Shown here in pieces: positions 47,157 through 56,764 of a DNA stretch of 64,000 nucleotides (positions within the stretch are counted from its first letter, which is position 1; the number at the start of each line of letters is the position of its first letter). Under the pieces are notes generated by a model that made no database searches, had not been told where the DNA came from, and saw only the letters and a list, made by a program, of their open reading frames with translations. The position numbers and the translations under genes were made by a program. Source of the DNA: Metallyticus violacea (Eukaryota; Arthropoda; Insecta; Mantodea; Metallyticidae); NCBI GenBank assembly GCA_030762175.1, contig CM060833.1, positions 160,429,501 to 160,493,500 on the forward strand, in the 5' to 3' direction.

Positions 47157-48471
47157 TATATCTCCCTTACCTTTTGTATAGTGGAACCAACATACTTATC
47201 TTCTGACTTTCATGTTTTACTTTTCTCTCTTTCACTTTATTCAAGAATTCTACCATTATTCTCATACCCTCATCTATTTCACTAAATATTTTCCAAAATT
47301 CCCCTGTGATTCCATCTATACCTGGAATTACCTTTTCAAATGACCTATTTGTTGCTTATTAATAATAATTTTTTGATCCAGGTTTTCATTTCTAATATCT
47401 AACCTGTCATTCCCATTTTATAACATCTCAACCCCCCACCAAATCCCCAAAATATTTCAACTATTACTTTGGTGTATTCATATTTGCTCTCTTTCTCTTT
47501 TTGTAAATGCACTTAACAATTCCTACATTTTTTTGCTACATTTCTCCTTTATAGCTTGCTTTATTTGTTTCTCGATTTTATTTTGGCATTTCTTATTTTT
47601 AATTTCAACAAACACTTATATCCCCATTTACTTAGTAAAAAATGTTGCCTATCATAGTCCTTTTCTATCCTCCTCCATCTCAGCAACTCTTTGAAAATTT
47701 CCTTTCTTGCTATCACACATTCTTCATTCAACCACCTTATCTTCTTTTTATTTGCCTTTTGCCTCAATTCCATATTTGAACCTACTCTTTTGAATAACAA
47801 CTCTGTCATTTTCAGCGCCTCTTGTATCCTATTATCCTTGATAGCATCTATAATATCCCATTTTGAGACTTTCCCTGCCCGTGAACTCATGTCTTGTCAG
47901 AAATTCTCCTCTAACACATCTTTCCATTTATAAATGCTTATTCTTTGCAGTTTCACATTGCCTGTTCATTTACAAGTCATTTCATTATTAAAGGAAAGTG
48001 ACTACTGCCAATTACTTCATTTAATACTTTAAAATTAAAAGCATTCTCATTCACCCCTTCACTATTTAATATGTAATCTATGACACTTTGCCCATTTGCA
48101 TTTGCAAACGTAAATTTGCCTCTCAAATCTTCCTATCTTCCTTAGTTACATACTAGCAAATTATTAACTTCATAAAATTCTAACATCTTAAACAAATTTT
48201 CACATCATAAACCTCTGGCAAGTTATATTTAACACCAAATTCATATTTCATTTATTTTGTTGATTGTTTACTATAAAACTTGCCTTCCTAAGCCTACTCT
48301 TTCCTCTCTCACACATATTTCACTACTCTTCTTAATAAACTTGCCTCAACCTCCTGAAGCACTCCCCTTTTCACTTCTTCTTCTAACTCTTCTCCCTATG
48401 TGAACAATATCCTTTATAATATAACAAATTATTTATGGGGAATTCACTCAAATTTCACTAATTTTGTTCCA

Positions 48472-48520
48472 CTTACTTGGACATGTTTCGAAAGCCATTG
48501 TCTTCATCATCAGCACAGTT
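48472..48520 (-). ncRNA. Hammerhead-ribozyme-like motif
   Basis: On the minus strand CTGATGA (plus 48507-48513), extra T, stem II GAAGAC/GCTTTC with loop AATG (one mismatch), GAAA, stem III AC/GT with loop AT, and C17 at plus 48480. It has the canonical GAAACATGTC core, the best match of its family here. Stem I is short. Confidence 0.65.
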
Positions 48521-48639
48521 CCATTATCAGCTTCCCAGCGTGGCATTAAGGTGTTGCTCTATACATTTTATGAACGTTGTAATGAGGCTACTGTTGTTTG
48601 GAAGATCAAAATTAACTAAATTTTTCCTATTATTCTTTA

Positions 48640-48690
48640 GTCTGGCTGAAGATAAGAACTAAATGTTCTCGAAACCGGTTCCATACATTA
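48640..48690 (+). ncRNA. Hammerhead-ribozyme-like motif
   Basis: CTGAAGA (48646-48652), extra T, stem II AGAAC/GTTCT, GAAA, ACCGGT, T. Stem I pairs TGG with CCA. Same family as 34808-34857. Confidence 0.6.
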
Positions 48691-48769
48691 TGACAAGTTA
48701 GTGAAGCATTAAGAGAGTGTAGTTCAACTGAATCATACAATGATATCAATTATATAATTTTTTCTTGTT

Positions 48770-49310
48770 TTCCCTTATGATATTTTCCCACACTGGTAAT
48801 TCTACAGGTTTTTGCTTTTAAGAGTTTAGGTTCAATTTGGAATTCAAGTTTTTTTTTTTTGTCAGAATTGGTATGCTACTGCTGATTTTTCTGTGTATTT
48901 ACATAAATGTAAATTCCCCCTATTAAAAATTCTTCATCAATCTTCATCTCTGCTGCTACCATGTCACCCAATTTTAAAAATTCAGACACTTTGACACTAA
49001 TTATTTTGCTTTTTAATACTTCTGCATTCCAGAATGTCACTTTAATTTCCAATCCCTATCTAGAATTAGATCTTGCCACTGGTTTAAACTTGTCCAACTT
49101 TGCTCTAAGCCTTCGCAACACTTCCGCCTACATCAGCATTTTCTATATTGTCTCTGATCTCCAGATACTCCCCTCAGGGGTCACACAATTTTTAATCCAC
49201 TTTCATGCATTTGTTTATCAGCTGACACCAAGGCCAAGGCTGCTGCTTCTCTCTCTTTCTTGTCTGGGTTAGCATTACTAATAAATTTCCATTGATTCTG
49301 TAGCTCATAC
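48770..49310. other. Intron, nothing recognised
   Basis: AT-rich. The minus strand could continue retroelement sequence (Cys- and Lys-rich frames) but no motif is firm. Confidence 0.35.
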
Positions 49311-49312
49311 CT

Positions 49313-49314
49313 GT

Positions 49315-49349
<35 letters not shown>

Positions 49350-49600
49350 TTACTTTATACTGGCAGAGTTAAGGTCACATGGACAATATGTTTACATATT
49401 GAACATATAAATTAACTACAATATTACTTATATTATTATTTATATTACTAGACCTCTCAGTTTAATGGAACTAGATTAAATATAACTAATATAAATACAA
49501 GTTAGGTACACAAAAATAAAGTAATGTAAAACAAAGTTGTGGTGGTGGGAGTGGTGGCAGCAGTGGTGGTGATGAGCAGAAAATGTTTCTTTAGAACTTC
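49313..49600 (-). mobile_element. Possible antisense retroposon 3' end with (TTTA)n
   Basis: A run of TTTA units (49313-49352) is followed by TTATACTGGCAGAGTTAAGG, an order (tail, then ACTGGCAGAGTTAAGGCC-like block) that I recall from retroposon 3' ends in insects, here in antisense. No protein is visible. The right side ends in a GTG/GGT-rich stretch. Confidence 0.35.
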
Positions 49601-49604
49601 GCAT

Positions 49605-49842
49605 ACAGCTATCTGAGACTGGTGACCAAATTCATTTAAGTGCAAACTTGTGAGCAAGAGGTCTGGGATTTGACGCATGCCAGGACCATCCTCTCTGACA
49701 GGTTTTTTCCAGGTTTTCCTCAGTCCTCATAAATGACAAATGCCAGATTTGTACTGTGAAATTGGGCCTGGAATAAATCTTTCCTTAAAAAATCCTTTAT
49801 CAATTTATCATTGCAATATTTGTGTAATCATCAAGTACTTAT
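49605..49842 (+). mobile_element. SINE-B copy 2, truncated
   Basis: TGTGAGCAAGAGGTCTGGGA then GGTTTTTTCCAGGTTTTCCT and CAGTCCTCATAA match SINE-B. The box A part is decayed (GACTGGTGACCAAATTCATT), and the 3' third is lost, with SINE-A inserted at or near its end. Confidence 0.75.
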
Positions 49843-50143
49843 GTCAGTCCTGGTGTATTGGTTACCATACTTGCCTCCTAATCCCAAGATCGCGGGTTCG
49901 AACCCGGCCAGGATCGATGGATTTTTTCGGGCATAAAAATCCTAAGTATGGCTTCCTTCGGAAGGGAAGTAAAACCGTGGGTTCCGTGTCGTACATTTAC
50001 GGCACGGCACGATAGAGAACCTCAAGCCTGAAAGAGAGGCCTTTGAGCAAAATTTGTCGGCCGTTTCACCCCCTGAGTTGAATGGGACGCTGATGACCTG
50101 AGCTGTTAAAGAGCGTCTGTAAATAAATAATTCAAAAAAAAAA
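49843..50143 (+). mobile_element. SINE-A copy 2, best preserved
   Basis: 301 bp. Head: box A-like TGGTGTATTGG and box B GGTTCGAACCC. Body: TTTTTTCGGGCATAAAAATC, CTTCCTTCGGAAGGGAAG (hairpin), GGCCGTTTCACCCCCTGAG, then GGGACGCTGATGACCTGAG...GAGCGTC and an A-rich tail. Exact 13-bp target duplication ATCAAGTACTTAT at 49830-49842 and 50144-50156. Retains several CpGs, so probably the youngest copy here. Confidence 0.95.
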
Positions 50144-50156
50144 ATCAAGTACTTAT

Positions 50157-50365
50157 AGCTAGGTTAATTAATATATGAATATGGCATAATAATAACAAAA
50201 GTAATATTATTACATATAAAAATATAGAGCATTTTTAACTGAAAATGTAATTTATAACTTGCAGAGTGAAGTAAATCATATGTGATAATTTCTGAATGAT
50301 TGAGCCAAACCTAAACACTTGCTTCAACCGAATATGCTTCCCTAACAAACTGTAATTAAAACTAG
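50157..50365. other. Intron, nothing recognised
   Basis: AT-rich sequence. Confidence 0.35.
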
Positions 50366-50369
50366 TGTA

Positions 50370-51035
50370 CCAATAGCCTGTAATAACACAAAGGAGTTCA
50401 TATGCAATTCTTCAGCATTTGCACTGCTACTGACTCAACAATGATGATTTCCTGCTCCATATTGTGACAGAGGATGATATTGTTTGACATTACTATTACC
50501 CTGAAATTTCCCATATCAGCATGGATAGAAACATGCAGGATCACTACTTCCCATGAAGAGCAAATAGGTTCAAGAAAGGGGATAATGAAACTCTTCTTCA
50601 ATCACTGGATTTATATTTGTGGAATTCTTATAGTGAGGAGCAATCACCAATGATGATCAATATATCAACACCCTTGCATAGCTGCAGTAGTAGAGCAAGA
50701 CTAAGAGGCATGACTTCATAATGAGGGGCATTATCTTCCAAGTTAATGCTACTCACACGACCAACAGTACACGATCTGTACCCTGTAAATCCCACTGGAA
50801 TATCCTCCAGGCCCATCCAACCCACAGCCCTGATCTATCCCTCTATGAGTTTCATATGTTTGGAGAATTGAAGGAATGTTTGAAAGCACCTACTTTTAGT
50901 TGGATTAAGTACAGGAGAGAATGCAGTATTGTTTTCACTCACAGTCAAAATAATTCTTCAATAGAGGCATATATTAAAGGAAGATTTGTGTTGCCAATGG
51001 GGGAAGTTATTGATATTGCTTTTCTTTTTAAAGGC
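50370..51035 (+). mobile_element. Mariner-type transposase catalytic relic
   Basis: Broken frames: NNDDFLLHIVTEDDIV*HYYY (the IVTGDETW.HHY first-Asp block), SMDRNMQ, RFKKGDNETLLQ, then HTTNSTRSVPCKSHWNILQ (after the second-Asp block) and HPTHSPDLSLYEFHMFGELK (third-Asp block with Asp replaced by Glu in YEF). Similar to the relic at 19270-20110. It lies directly upstream of the channel exon at 51126. Confidence 0.7.
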
Positions 51036-51125
51036 TGCTGCTGAGTTTTATTTGACTGACCCTTTTACTTTTTTCTGAGCTTCTAGAACTCAAATTAGAA
51101 TGCATTAAAGATTATACAATTGCAG
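51036..51125. other. Intron end with acceptor
   Basis: CCCTTTTACTTTTTTCTGAG and later ACAATTGCAG give the polypyrimidine tract and acceptor of exon 7. Confidence 0.7.
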
Positions 51126-51347
51126 GTGCATCATTCACCATCACTGAGTTGGCGCCAGTCCTCACCACTCCATCCCTCAACACGAGGAGATACAGAGAGT
51201 GAAGATGCATGGTCTGTGCATCATCCCACTGACACAACTCGTGAAGACACTAGCTCATGGGAGTACAGGGAGCCTGAACCCCAATCTTCAAGACTGGAAG
51301 CCCCAATAGCTAGGTTGGAATCCCTGGATGAACTGGATCAGGGCCAG
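51126..51347 (+). CDS. sei: Erg-type K+ channel, C-terminal tail exon 7
   Basis: Acceptor ACAATTGCAG|. Encodes exactly 74 codons in phase 0 on both sides: VHHSPSLSWRQSSPLHPSTR, DTESEDAWSVHH, then the acidic SRLEAPIARLESLDELDQGQ. Donor is CCAG|GCAAGT, a GC-type 5' splice site. A GT four bases further on (CAA|GTATAT) is the alternative, giving RFPEQQSQ and an immediate stop. I prefer the GC donor because its sequence is the strong AG|GCAAGT consensus and it keeps a 25-codon final exon. The exon carries tryptophan and acidic residues near its end, unlike the earlier Pro/Gln-rich tail. Confidence 0.9.
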
Positions 51348-51353
51348 GCAAGT
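51348..51353 (+). promoter_or_regulatory. sei: GC-type 5' splice site
   Basis: GCAAGT directly after CCAG. GC-AG introns are a minor but established class with just this strong consensus. A competing GT donor lies at 51352. Confidence 0.6.
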
Positions 51354-51688
51354 ATATAAAAAGTATGTCTATATTCAATTAAATGTACTTACGAGCATTT
51401 ATTCCTATTGCATCCTATTGATGCAATAGGAACAGGAACAAGTTAGAATACATTTTAATTCATTTCATCCAGCTTAATTCTGCCTATATCATTGTCTTCT
51501 TTGAACATAAAATTAATCTCTAAAATATTTTGATGCCATATTTTAAGTGAATAAACTATTTGTTTTTCTGTGCTTGATTATGTATTATTTCACATTTGCC
51601 ATTTATATATTGAAGATGAAATGTCTGTGACCATTTTTAATTTTTTTGATCTGTCACTCTCACAACCTATCAACCCCCATTGCCAATG
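51354..51688. other. Intron, one small palindrome
   Basis: A short perfect palindrome CCTATTGCATC..GATGCAATAGG at about 51406-51432; otherwise AT-rich intron. Confidence 0.5.
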
Positions 51689-51730
51689 CCACCACCACCA
51701 CCACCACACCACCACCACCACCACCACCAG
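51689..51730 (+). repeat. (CCA)n microsatellite
   Basis: CCACCA repeats with one interruption, immediately upstream of a SINE-B copy. Confidence 0.93.
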
Positions 51731-51990
51731 TGGTTAAAATTATTAAGGTACATACTCATGAATGGGAGGTCAGCAATCAAATCCTGCCAAGACAACCTCC
51801 CTGACTGATATTATTTCCAAGTTTTTGTCAATCCTAATCACTGGCAAATACCAGAGAAGTGTCCTATACTTAGACCTGGAATGCTTCTTTTCAACAATTC
51901 CTTTTCCAATTTTATCATTTCAGCTTATGTATCAGTGTCAACCACCTATGATGCCATGGTAGTAAAAACAGGCATTAAACACCATTAAAA
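51731..51990 (+). mobile_element. SINE-B copy 3, diverged
   Basis: TGGTTAAAATTATTAAGGTA (box A region), GAATGGGAGGTCAGCAATCA, later AGACCTGGAATGCTTCTTTT and GTAGTAAAAACAGGCATTAA match SINE-B across its length. Many substitutions. The frame at 51762-51962 is only translated SINE. Confidence 0.8.
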
Positions 51991-52269
51991 TAAAAACCAC
52001 CATTGCTACATCATATGCAATATATTATTCCCTAACATTCTAATTATTTTGCTATTATATCTGCAATAGTGTAGTAACTATTTCTTTTCTTTTCAATATT
52101 TTCAATATAGATATGTTGATAGAATCTATAAAAGAAAATAAAATCAATATTAAGCTTTCCACATACTGTCGTAATTTTAAATGAATAATTTTTACAAAAA
52201 AAAATTCTATAAATAATACAATGTTGTTGCTCCATAGTTACATATATATTTTATGTATTATGCCAATTA

Positions 52270-52595
52270 TAGTAAGGACTGCCTCCTTAGTTACATTGTT
52301 GACTGCTGGCCAGGAGGACCCAGGTTGAATTTCTAGTACCTGCTTAGAAATTTTTTTAAGTTAGAGAGGTCTGGAACAGGGTCCACCCAGGCTCATGAGG
52401 ATATTTGGGGAGCTGCCTGATGGAGAGATGGCATTCTTCAATGATGTGATAGGCAGCCGGTGGGGTGCCTGCATGCATATCACATGCCCCCCCCCCCCTG
52501 CTATACTACCCTCTATCAATGAAGTCTTAGGATGGAGGTAGAGGAAGCAGAGGTCATTGTGGCAGGCCATGGCCTAATCTTGGGTTGTAGTACTA
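52270..52595 (+). mobile_element. Possible third tRNA-derived retroposon
   Basis: A degenerate tRNA-like head (CTCCTTAGTTACATTG, then CAGGTTGAATTTC in the box B place). Then comes a GC-richer body (GGGTCCACCCAGGCTCATGA, TTGGGGAGCTGCCTGATGG, GCATATCACATGCCCC with a C11 run). The body block order recalls a repeat I associate with orthopteroid insects (from memory). Low copy here, no target duplication found. Confidence 0.4.
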
Positions 52596-52883
52596 TAGAG
52601 CAAGAAGAATTACAGTAGGAACTAAAAACTTAATAAATATGTTTTGTAAAATGCTTTTACTTGTACTATACTTTTAAGTGGCATAGAGCATATAACAAAT
52701 GTTCTCCTTTGTATCATGCACAGTATGAGGATTCATATCATAAATTTTGACTTTGAAAAACTTCAACAAATATAAATAATAAATCATCAGAAATGTAGAG
52801 ACATAAAACTTTGCTGAGAGTCTGTTCCTATGTGAAATACATGAGAATGGGCCTTTGAAACATAGGATGTATATGACAGTTAC
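52596..52883. other. Intron, nothing recognised
   Basis: AT-rich sequence. Confidence 0.35.
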
Positions 52884-52977
52884 CTCATCCTGTTGAAAGC
52901 AATAGTACTGATAGTCATGCTCATGTCCAAGCTCGTCACCATCATATATTGCATGCAGAATTGTTTGAAAATTAGTT
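52884..52977 (-). CDS. Putative minus-strand exon inside the last channel intron
   Basis: On the minus strand, the acceptor tract CTTCCTCTTTTTTATTTTTACAG| is strong, then 94 bases, then the donor GATGAG|GTAACT. The exon reads, after one base, TNFQTILHAIYDGDELGHEH and DYQYYCFQQDE, 31 codons ending in phase 0. The composition (acidic, aromatic, few Lys) is unlike the translated AT-rich intron around it. I do not recognise the protein, and no neighbouring exon was found. It may be a nested gene's exon, a pseudogene exon or chance. Confidence 0.35.
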
Positions 52978-53739
52978 CTGTAAAAATAAAAAAGAGGAAG
53001 AAAAAAATGAACTTCCATTCTTTGACAGCACAGCATACCTTATTCTCTTGATCATGAATCAGTTCTTGATTATAGTCTGTATGTTATGCCTGAAACTTGA
53101 CCATAGTTGACCATTTCGTTCTTCTCTATTGGCATTTTGCCACTGTAAACTTTGGCTGTTGGAGAATCAGTACCACTCCTTGCTTGTGTCACCAAGGTGA
53201 TACTATGATCGTAAAGATCAATGAAGTTTTAAACTATAACTTTTCTTTTTATTTTAGAAGAAAAATTTAAATGGTTGCATGCTATTTTAAATGTCATTTT
53301 GTGATGTTTTGGGACATTTTACTATAGGAATCATCAAAGGGTTATGCATTTTTGTAAATTATTGGCCACTACTTCTAATGATCTATAACCAATTTCATGG
53401 TATTAACTCATTTTTGCAAAATTTCAAAGATTTATTTTTTCTGCATCACTTGCTTCATTTGAGATACCTAATTTTCCAGCAGGTTTCTTAGAGCTATCTA
53501 TAATTCATCATTGAATAATAGCCATAATCTCTTTTTCTTATACTAGATCTAGACTAATTTAAATTAGATTCTGTATATTCTGTATATCAGCATTGTACAC
53601 AATTTGATGATACTGAACTTTTACACTGGCCTTTAACATAAGTTTCCCATATTATTGAACATTAAAGATTTGATCTTATCTTTTGATCGATATTTTGATT
53701 TCTCCAAAGTGTTGATCACAAGTACAAGAGTGGACGCTT
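52978..53739. other. Intron, nothing recognised
   Basis: AT-rich sequence. The stretch 53420-53560 (TTTCTGCATCACTTGCTTCA, TTGAGATACCTAATTTTCCA) is similar to 56770-56850 (TTTCTGCATTGCTTGGTTCA, TTGAGATACCTAATATTCCA), so both belong to one unrecognised repeat. Confidence 0.5.
53430..53600 (+). repeat. Unclassified repeat, copy 1 (pair with 56765-56910)
   Basis: Shares TTGAGATACCTAAT.TTCCAG, AGGTTTCTT, CATAATC and TTCTTAT.CTAGATCTA-like blocks with 56765-56910 in the same orientation. Function unknown. Confidence 0.6.
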
Positions 53740-53753
53740 TTCTTAATGGACTG

Positions 53754-54048
53754 TCGGTCCTGGTGGTGTAGTGGTTACCATACTTGCCTCCTACACCCCC
53801 AAATCGCAGGTTTGAACCCGGCCAGGACTGATGGATTTTTTCGGGCATAAAAATCCTAAGTATGGCTTCCTTCGGAAGGGAAGTAAAGCCATGGATCCCG
53901 TGTCGTATATTTGCGGCACGAAAAAGAACCTCAAGCCTGAAAGAGAGGCCTCTGAGCAAAATTTGTTGGCCGTTTCACACCCTGAGTTGAATGGGATGCT
54001 GATGACCTGAGATGTTAAAGAGCATCCATAAATAAATCAATCAATCAA
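53754..54048 (+). mobile_element. SINE-A copy 3
   Basis: 295 bp. Box A TGGTGTAGTGG and box B GGTTTGAACCC. Full body, with ATCAATCAATCA-type tail. Exact 14-bp target duplication TTCTTAATGGACTG at 53740-53753 and 54049-54062. Confidence 0.95.
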
Positions 54049-54084
54049 TTCTTAATGGACTGCATAATCTGCTAAACAGAGCAC

Positions 54085-54655
54085 CTATAAATAAGAAAAA
54101 CATTATAATCAATGGGCTATTTAAACATAAACTTTCACTCTAATACAGGGGATTATAAAAGTTTCAGTGATTTATGAACTAGTTTCAACTTGTATAATAC
54201 TATTAAAGAGCCAACAAGGTTTATGCCAACTACATCTGCTATCGATCATGTAGTAACTAACCTAAAATGCAGCAGCTATCTAGTGATGATAGAAGAAGTT
54301 TGCATCTCTGATCACTGTGCACAAATTATGGATCTTTCAGAGAATGACATAATTCCAGAAAAAACAAGTTTCATAATAAAACTATAAACAATTTTAAAAA
54401 ATATAAACCACTTGAAAGTGTAACTCAAGAAAACTGGGAAATGATATATGGTGAGCAAGGCATAATAGAAAGTGGGACAATTTTTTTTTAAATTTTAACA
54501 GTGCACTTCCATAAACAACAAACAAAAGTAAGAAAAATAAATGGAGTGACCAACATACTAAATTTCCATTGGAAATTAGAAAATTGAGAGAAACAAAGAA
54601 AAATTCTTATATTTTCTATAAGCCTTTAAATCTGGGGGAAAAAAAGAAAAAAAAA
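54085..54655 (+). mobile_element. LINE endonuclease-end fragment
   Basis: Frames give GYLNINFHSNTGDYKSFSDL (GD.NI.F block), FNLYNTIKEPTRFMPTTSAI and DHVVTNL, then ISDHCAQI (SDH block). This is the second half of an apurinic-type LINE endonuclease of the Jockey/CR1 sort. Linker follows (YKPLESVTQENWEMIYGEQG). It stops at an A-rich run (54640-54675). Its linker resembles that of the LINE at 9300-11615. Confidence 0.78.
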
Positions 54656-54675
54656 AAGAAAAGAAAAGAAAAAAA

Positions 54676-56220
54676 ACTCCCTATCACTAACATATTTAAA
54701 GAACAGCAATATAGCAATAAAATAGTAAGCCCAAATAATAAAGTTAAAATATATGGATGATAGTAAAATAAAGTAATGTAAACAAAATATAACATGAAAT
54801 AAAATGGAAAAGTTATAGATATATGGAATCTTGGGTAAATACCTTGGAATTTTAAAACCTTTTCTCCTAAATTGGAAACAATAGCATGTTAAAAGCAATA
54901 GTACTGATATTCTTGCATTAAAAACACCGATTTTAACGCGATACGTTTGTACATGGATACTGATCTCTTTCTGTCAATAGGGTGCACAATGTAGCACAAC
55001 CATCTTCCTTCACAACTTGCAACTCCATTTTGTAGTAAGAATCCATAAAGAGGATAAAAATAGGAATATATACAATATAATATCAAAACAAAACGGTTTT
55101 AGAAATACATAAGGGGCTCTTTAGATAGCAAATGTGTTGAAAATAATGCATTAGAACTATATTATTGTTTACCTTACACAATTAAAGAAATAAAAGAGCA
55201 TAAACAAAAAAATAACTCAAGTCTTACTTTATTAAATTTCATTTTATTATACAGAAGAATATAAAACAAAAAACTTAAATGCAAATAGTTCACTTTGATA
55301 ATTCTTTATATGTACAACCTTAAACAAAAAATGAGCAACGGCCAGAAACAATAATTGAAGATATATTCACCAACACTAGGTTTACAGTATATGTGGAACA
55401 AAAATATGTTTCAAGTAATAAAAACCTCATAGATTCGAATCCTTGTTATGCTTGCATTTTTATTGTTAGTTTTTTCAAGTAAAATTAATGTTTAATAAAT
55501 GGAAATTATATGTATATATATATATTTGAATTTTAAGACATTTATTCCTCAAACATAAAAATAAGAATAGTCTTAAATGCAAATAAGCTTTTGCAGTTGG
55601 AAGCAAAATTATCATTTGTGTATTAAGAATAATTTTACTTGCAAAAAAATAAGTAAAATAATTTAGGTACAGGATTTGAACTTTGGTAGTTCTTACTGCT
55701 AGATACCGCCGTTAACTGCTCAACTATCAGCATATATCTGCAATGGAGGACTTCATGTGACTAATAATGACAGCATGAGGCTAAAGACTGTAAGACCCCA
55801 CCTAAACACACACGCACGTGCGCGCGCTCTCTCTCTCTCTCTCTCTTTCTCTCTCCCTCTATGAATTAAGCACTGTGCTGAGCAGAATTTAGATAAAATT
55901 CATGCTTAGAGTCTGCTTATTTATTTTTTGTTACCTCTCCTTTTGCAGTTAATTTCAGGTAATTTTAAACTTAAATACTTGGACAAAGTCTTTGTAAATT
56001 TTACTATACATGGTTAATTCTAGGAGACTTTGCACATAAATATCTGCATATTTTTAGAATCCATGGAATTAAAATATTATAAAACTTCTTCAGATTTCAT
56101 ATTAGGGTACTCAAAATCTGCATTCATGCCTCTCATTAGTTTTCCTTTCCAGATTAGTGTATTCATATTTGCTTTTTGTTCTTATAAGAATTTTTTTTTA
56201 AATTCTATTGGAACCAATGC
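54676..56220. other. Intron, mostly nothing recognised
   Basis: At 54900-55060 a less AT-rich minus-strand stretch (KMELQVVKEDGCATLCTLLT, ERDQYPCTNVS) looks protein-like but lacks splice signals. It shares AAAGCAATAGTACTGAT with the putative exon at 52884-52977. A CA/CG and CT repeat is listed separately. Confidence 0.35.
55802..55858 (+). repeat. (AC)n(GC)n(CT)n compound microsatellite
   Basis: ACACACACGCACGTGCGCGC followed by CTCTCT units. Confidence 0.93.
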
Positions 56221-56224
56221 AGCA

Positions 56225-56330
56225 AAGCTAGATAAAATATAAATGATTATCCAATACTGTCATCTCATACACTCCAGTGCTTCACTTACTTTTAAAATAT
56301 AGTGGAACCGGTTTCAAAAAGAATCCTATC
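56225..56330 (-). mobile_element. Decayed Penelope-like foldback arm
   Basis: AATGATTATCCAATACTGTC, GTGCTTCACTTACTTTTAAA, GTGGAACCGGTTTCAAAAAG matches one arm of 34603-34920. The hammerhead core is cut short after GAAACCGG (minus strand); no CTGANGA is left. Confidence 0.62.
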
Positions 56331-56764
56331 CATCCTCTACCGACTTGTCAATCATTTATAAATCTTTACTCTGACTTTCTTAAGACAATTTCTTTTCCAT
56401 GTTTCTGGATCAGATTTTCTATTTCCTGTTGTAATATCTTTATATGATATTATTTACAGCTGAAAATTTCTTTATTAGATGATATTATTGACAGTTTAAA
56501 ATTTATTGTAATGAGCCAAGCCACACATTATACTATAACATTCTTTAAGAACTAATAATGAATATTAAACTACTTAAAAACAATTACTAATGCTCAACAA
56601 TACTGTGATGAAAAAAACTGGATATTCAACATAACAAAATTCAGAAGTGCCAATGACATTAATTGAGCAATAATGGTTCATGTTTAAATGATGTACCCTT
56701 TCTACATAGTTTATGCAGAACAACTCATGTATTAACTTTTGTAATTTTTAAAAATGTTGAAAAT

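Larger units (their letters stand above)
44750..48440 (-). mobile_element. Antisense LINE, endonuclease to C-terminus, with nested insertions
   Basis: Minus-strand pieces run in correct ORF2 order: endonuclease end GKFTFANANGQSVIDYILNS (48060-48120); linker frame 47561-47890 (KWDIIDAIKDN; WLNEECVIARKEIFKELLRW); RT start GIPGIDGITGEFWKIFSEID (47260-47330), GISLLS-like LLSIVGKIYRGIMAERL (45790-45840); EFQAGFRKGKRLAENI (45690-45760); NTINRDALEWKL; GVKKGC (45440); and a C-terminal knuckle remnant (IFHCLMQCTE, about 45000). The mariner at 45856-47156 splits it and the foldback at 45222-45426 is nested too. Removal of both gives a continuous though mutated ORF2. Non-LTR element with apurinic-type endonuclease; clade unresolved. 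Confidence 0.8.
48441..48765. mobile_element. Penelope-like end fragments with two hammerhead-like motifs
   Basis: Left side: on the minus strand CTGATGATG..., then GAAACATGTCC and AAGTAAGTGGAAC, a Penelope-type end. Right side: on the plus strand GGCTGAAGATAAGAAC...GAAACCGGTTCC, followed by an arm ending GAATCATACAATGATATCAA, the same arm as in 34603-34920 and 45222-45426. The two ends face away from each other around an unrelated-looking centre (48520-48635). It looks like a composite of two related elements. No target duplication was found. Confidence 0.7.

Noticed and set aside
49843..49920. Functional tRNA gene
   Set aside because: Pol III boxes are present but the acceptor and anticodon stems are degenerate and the body is a repeated SINE with target duplications.
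50084..50118. SINE-A CTGATGA as a hammerhead core
   Set aside because: There is no GAAA partner and the enclosing stem is a simple hairpin; better seen as a SINE 3' structure.
51352..51357. GT donor for exon 7
   Set aside because: Possible but yields an eight-residue end; the adjacent GC donor has the stronger consensus and keeps the final exon in frame. Left open in the findings.
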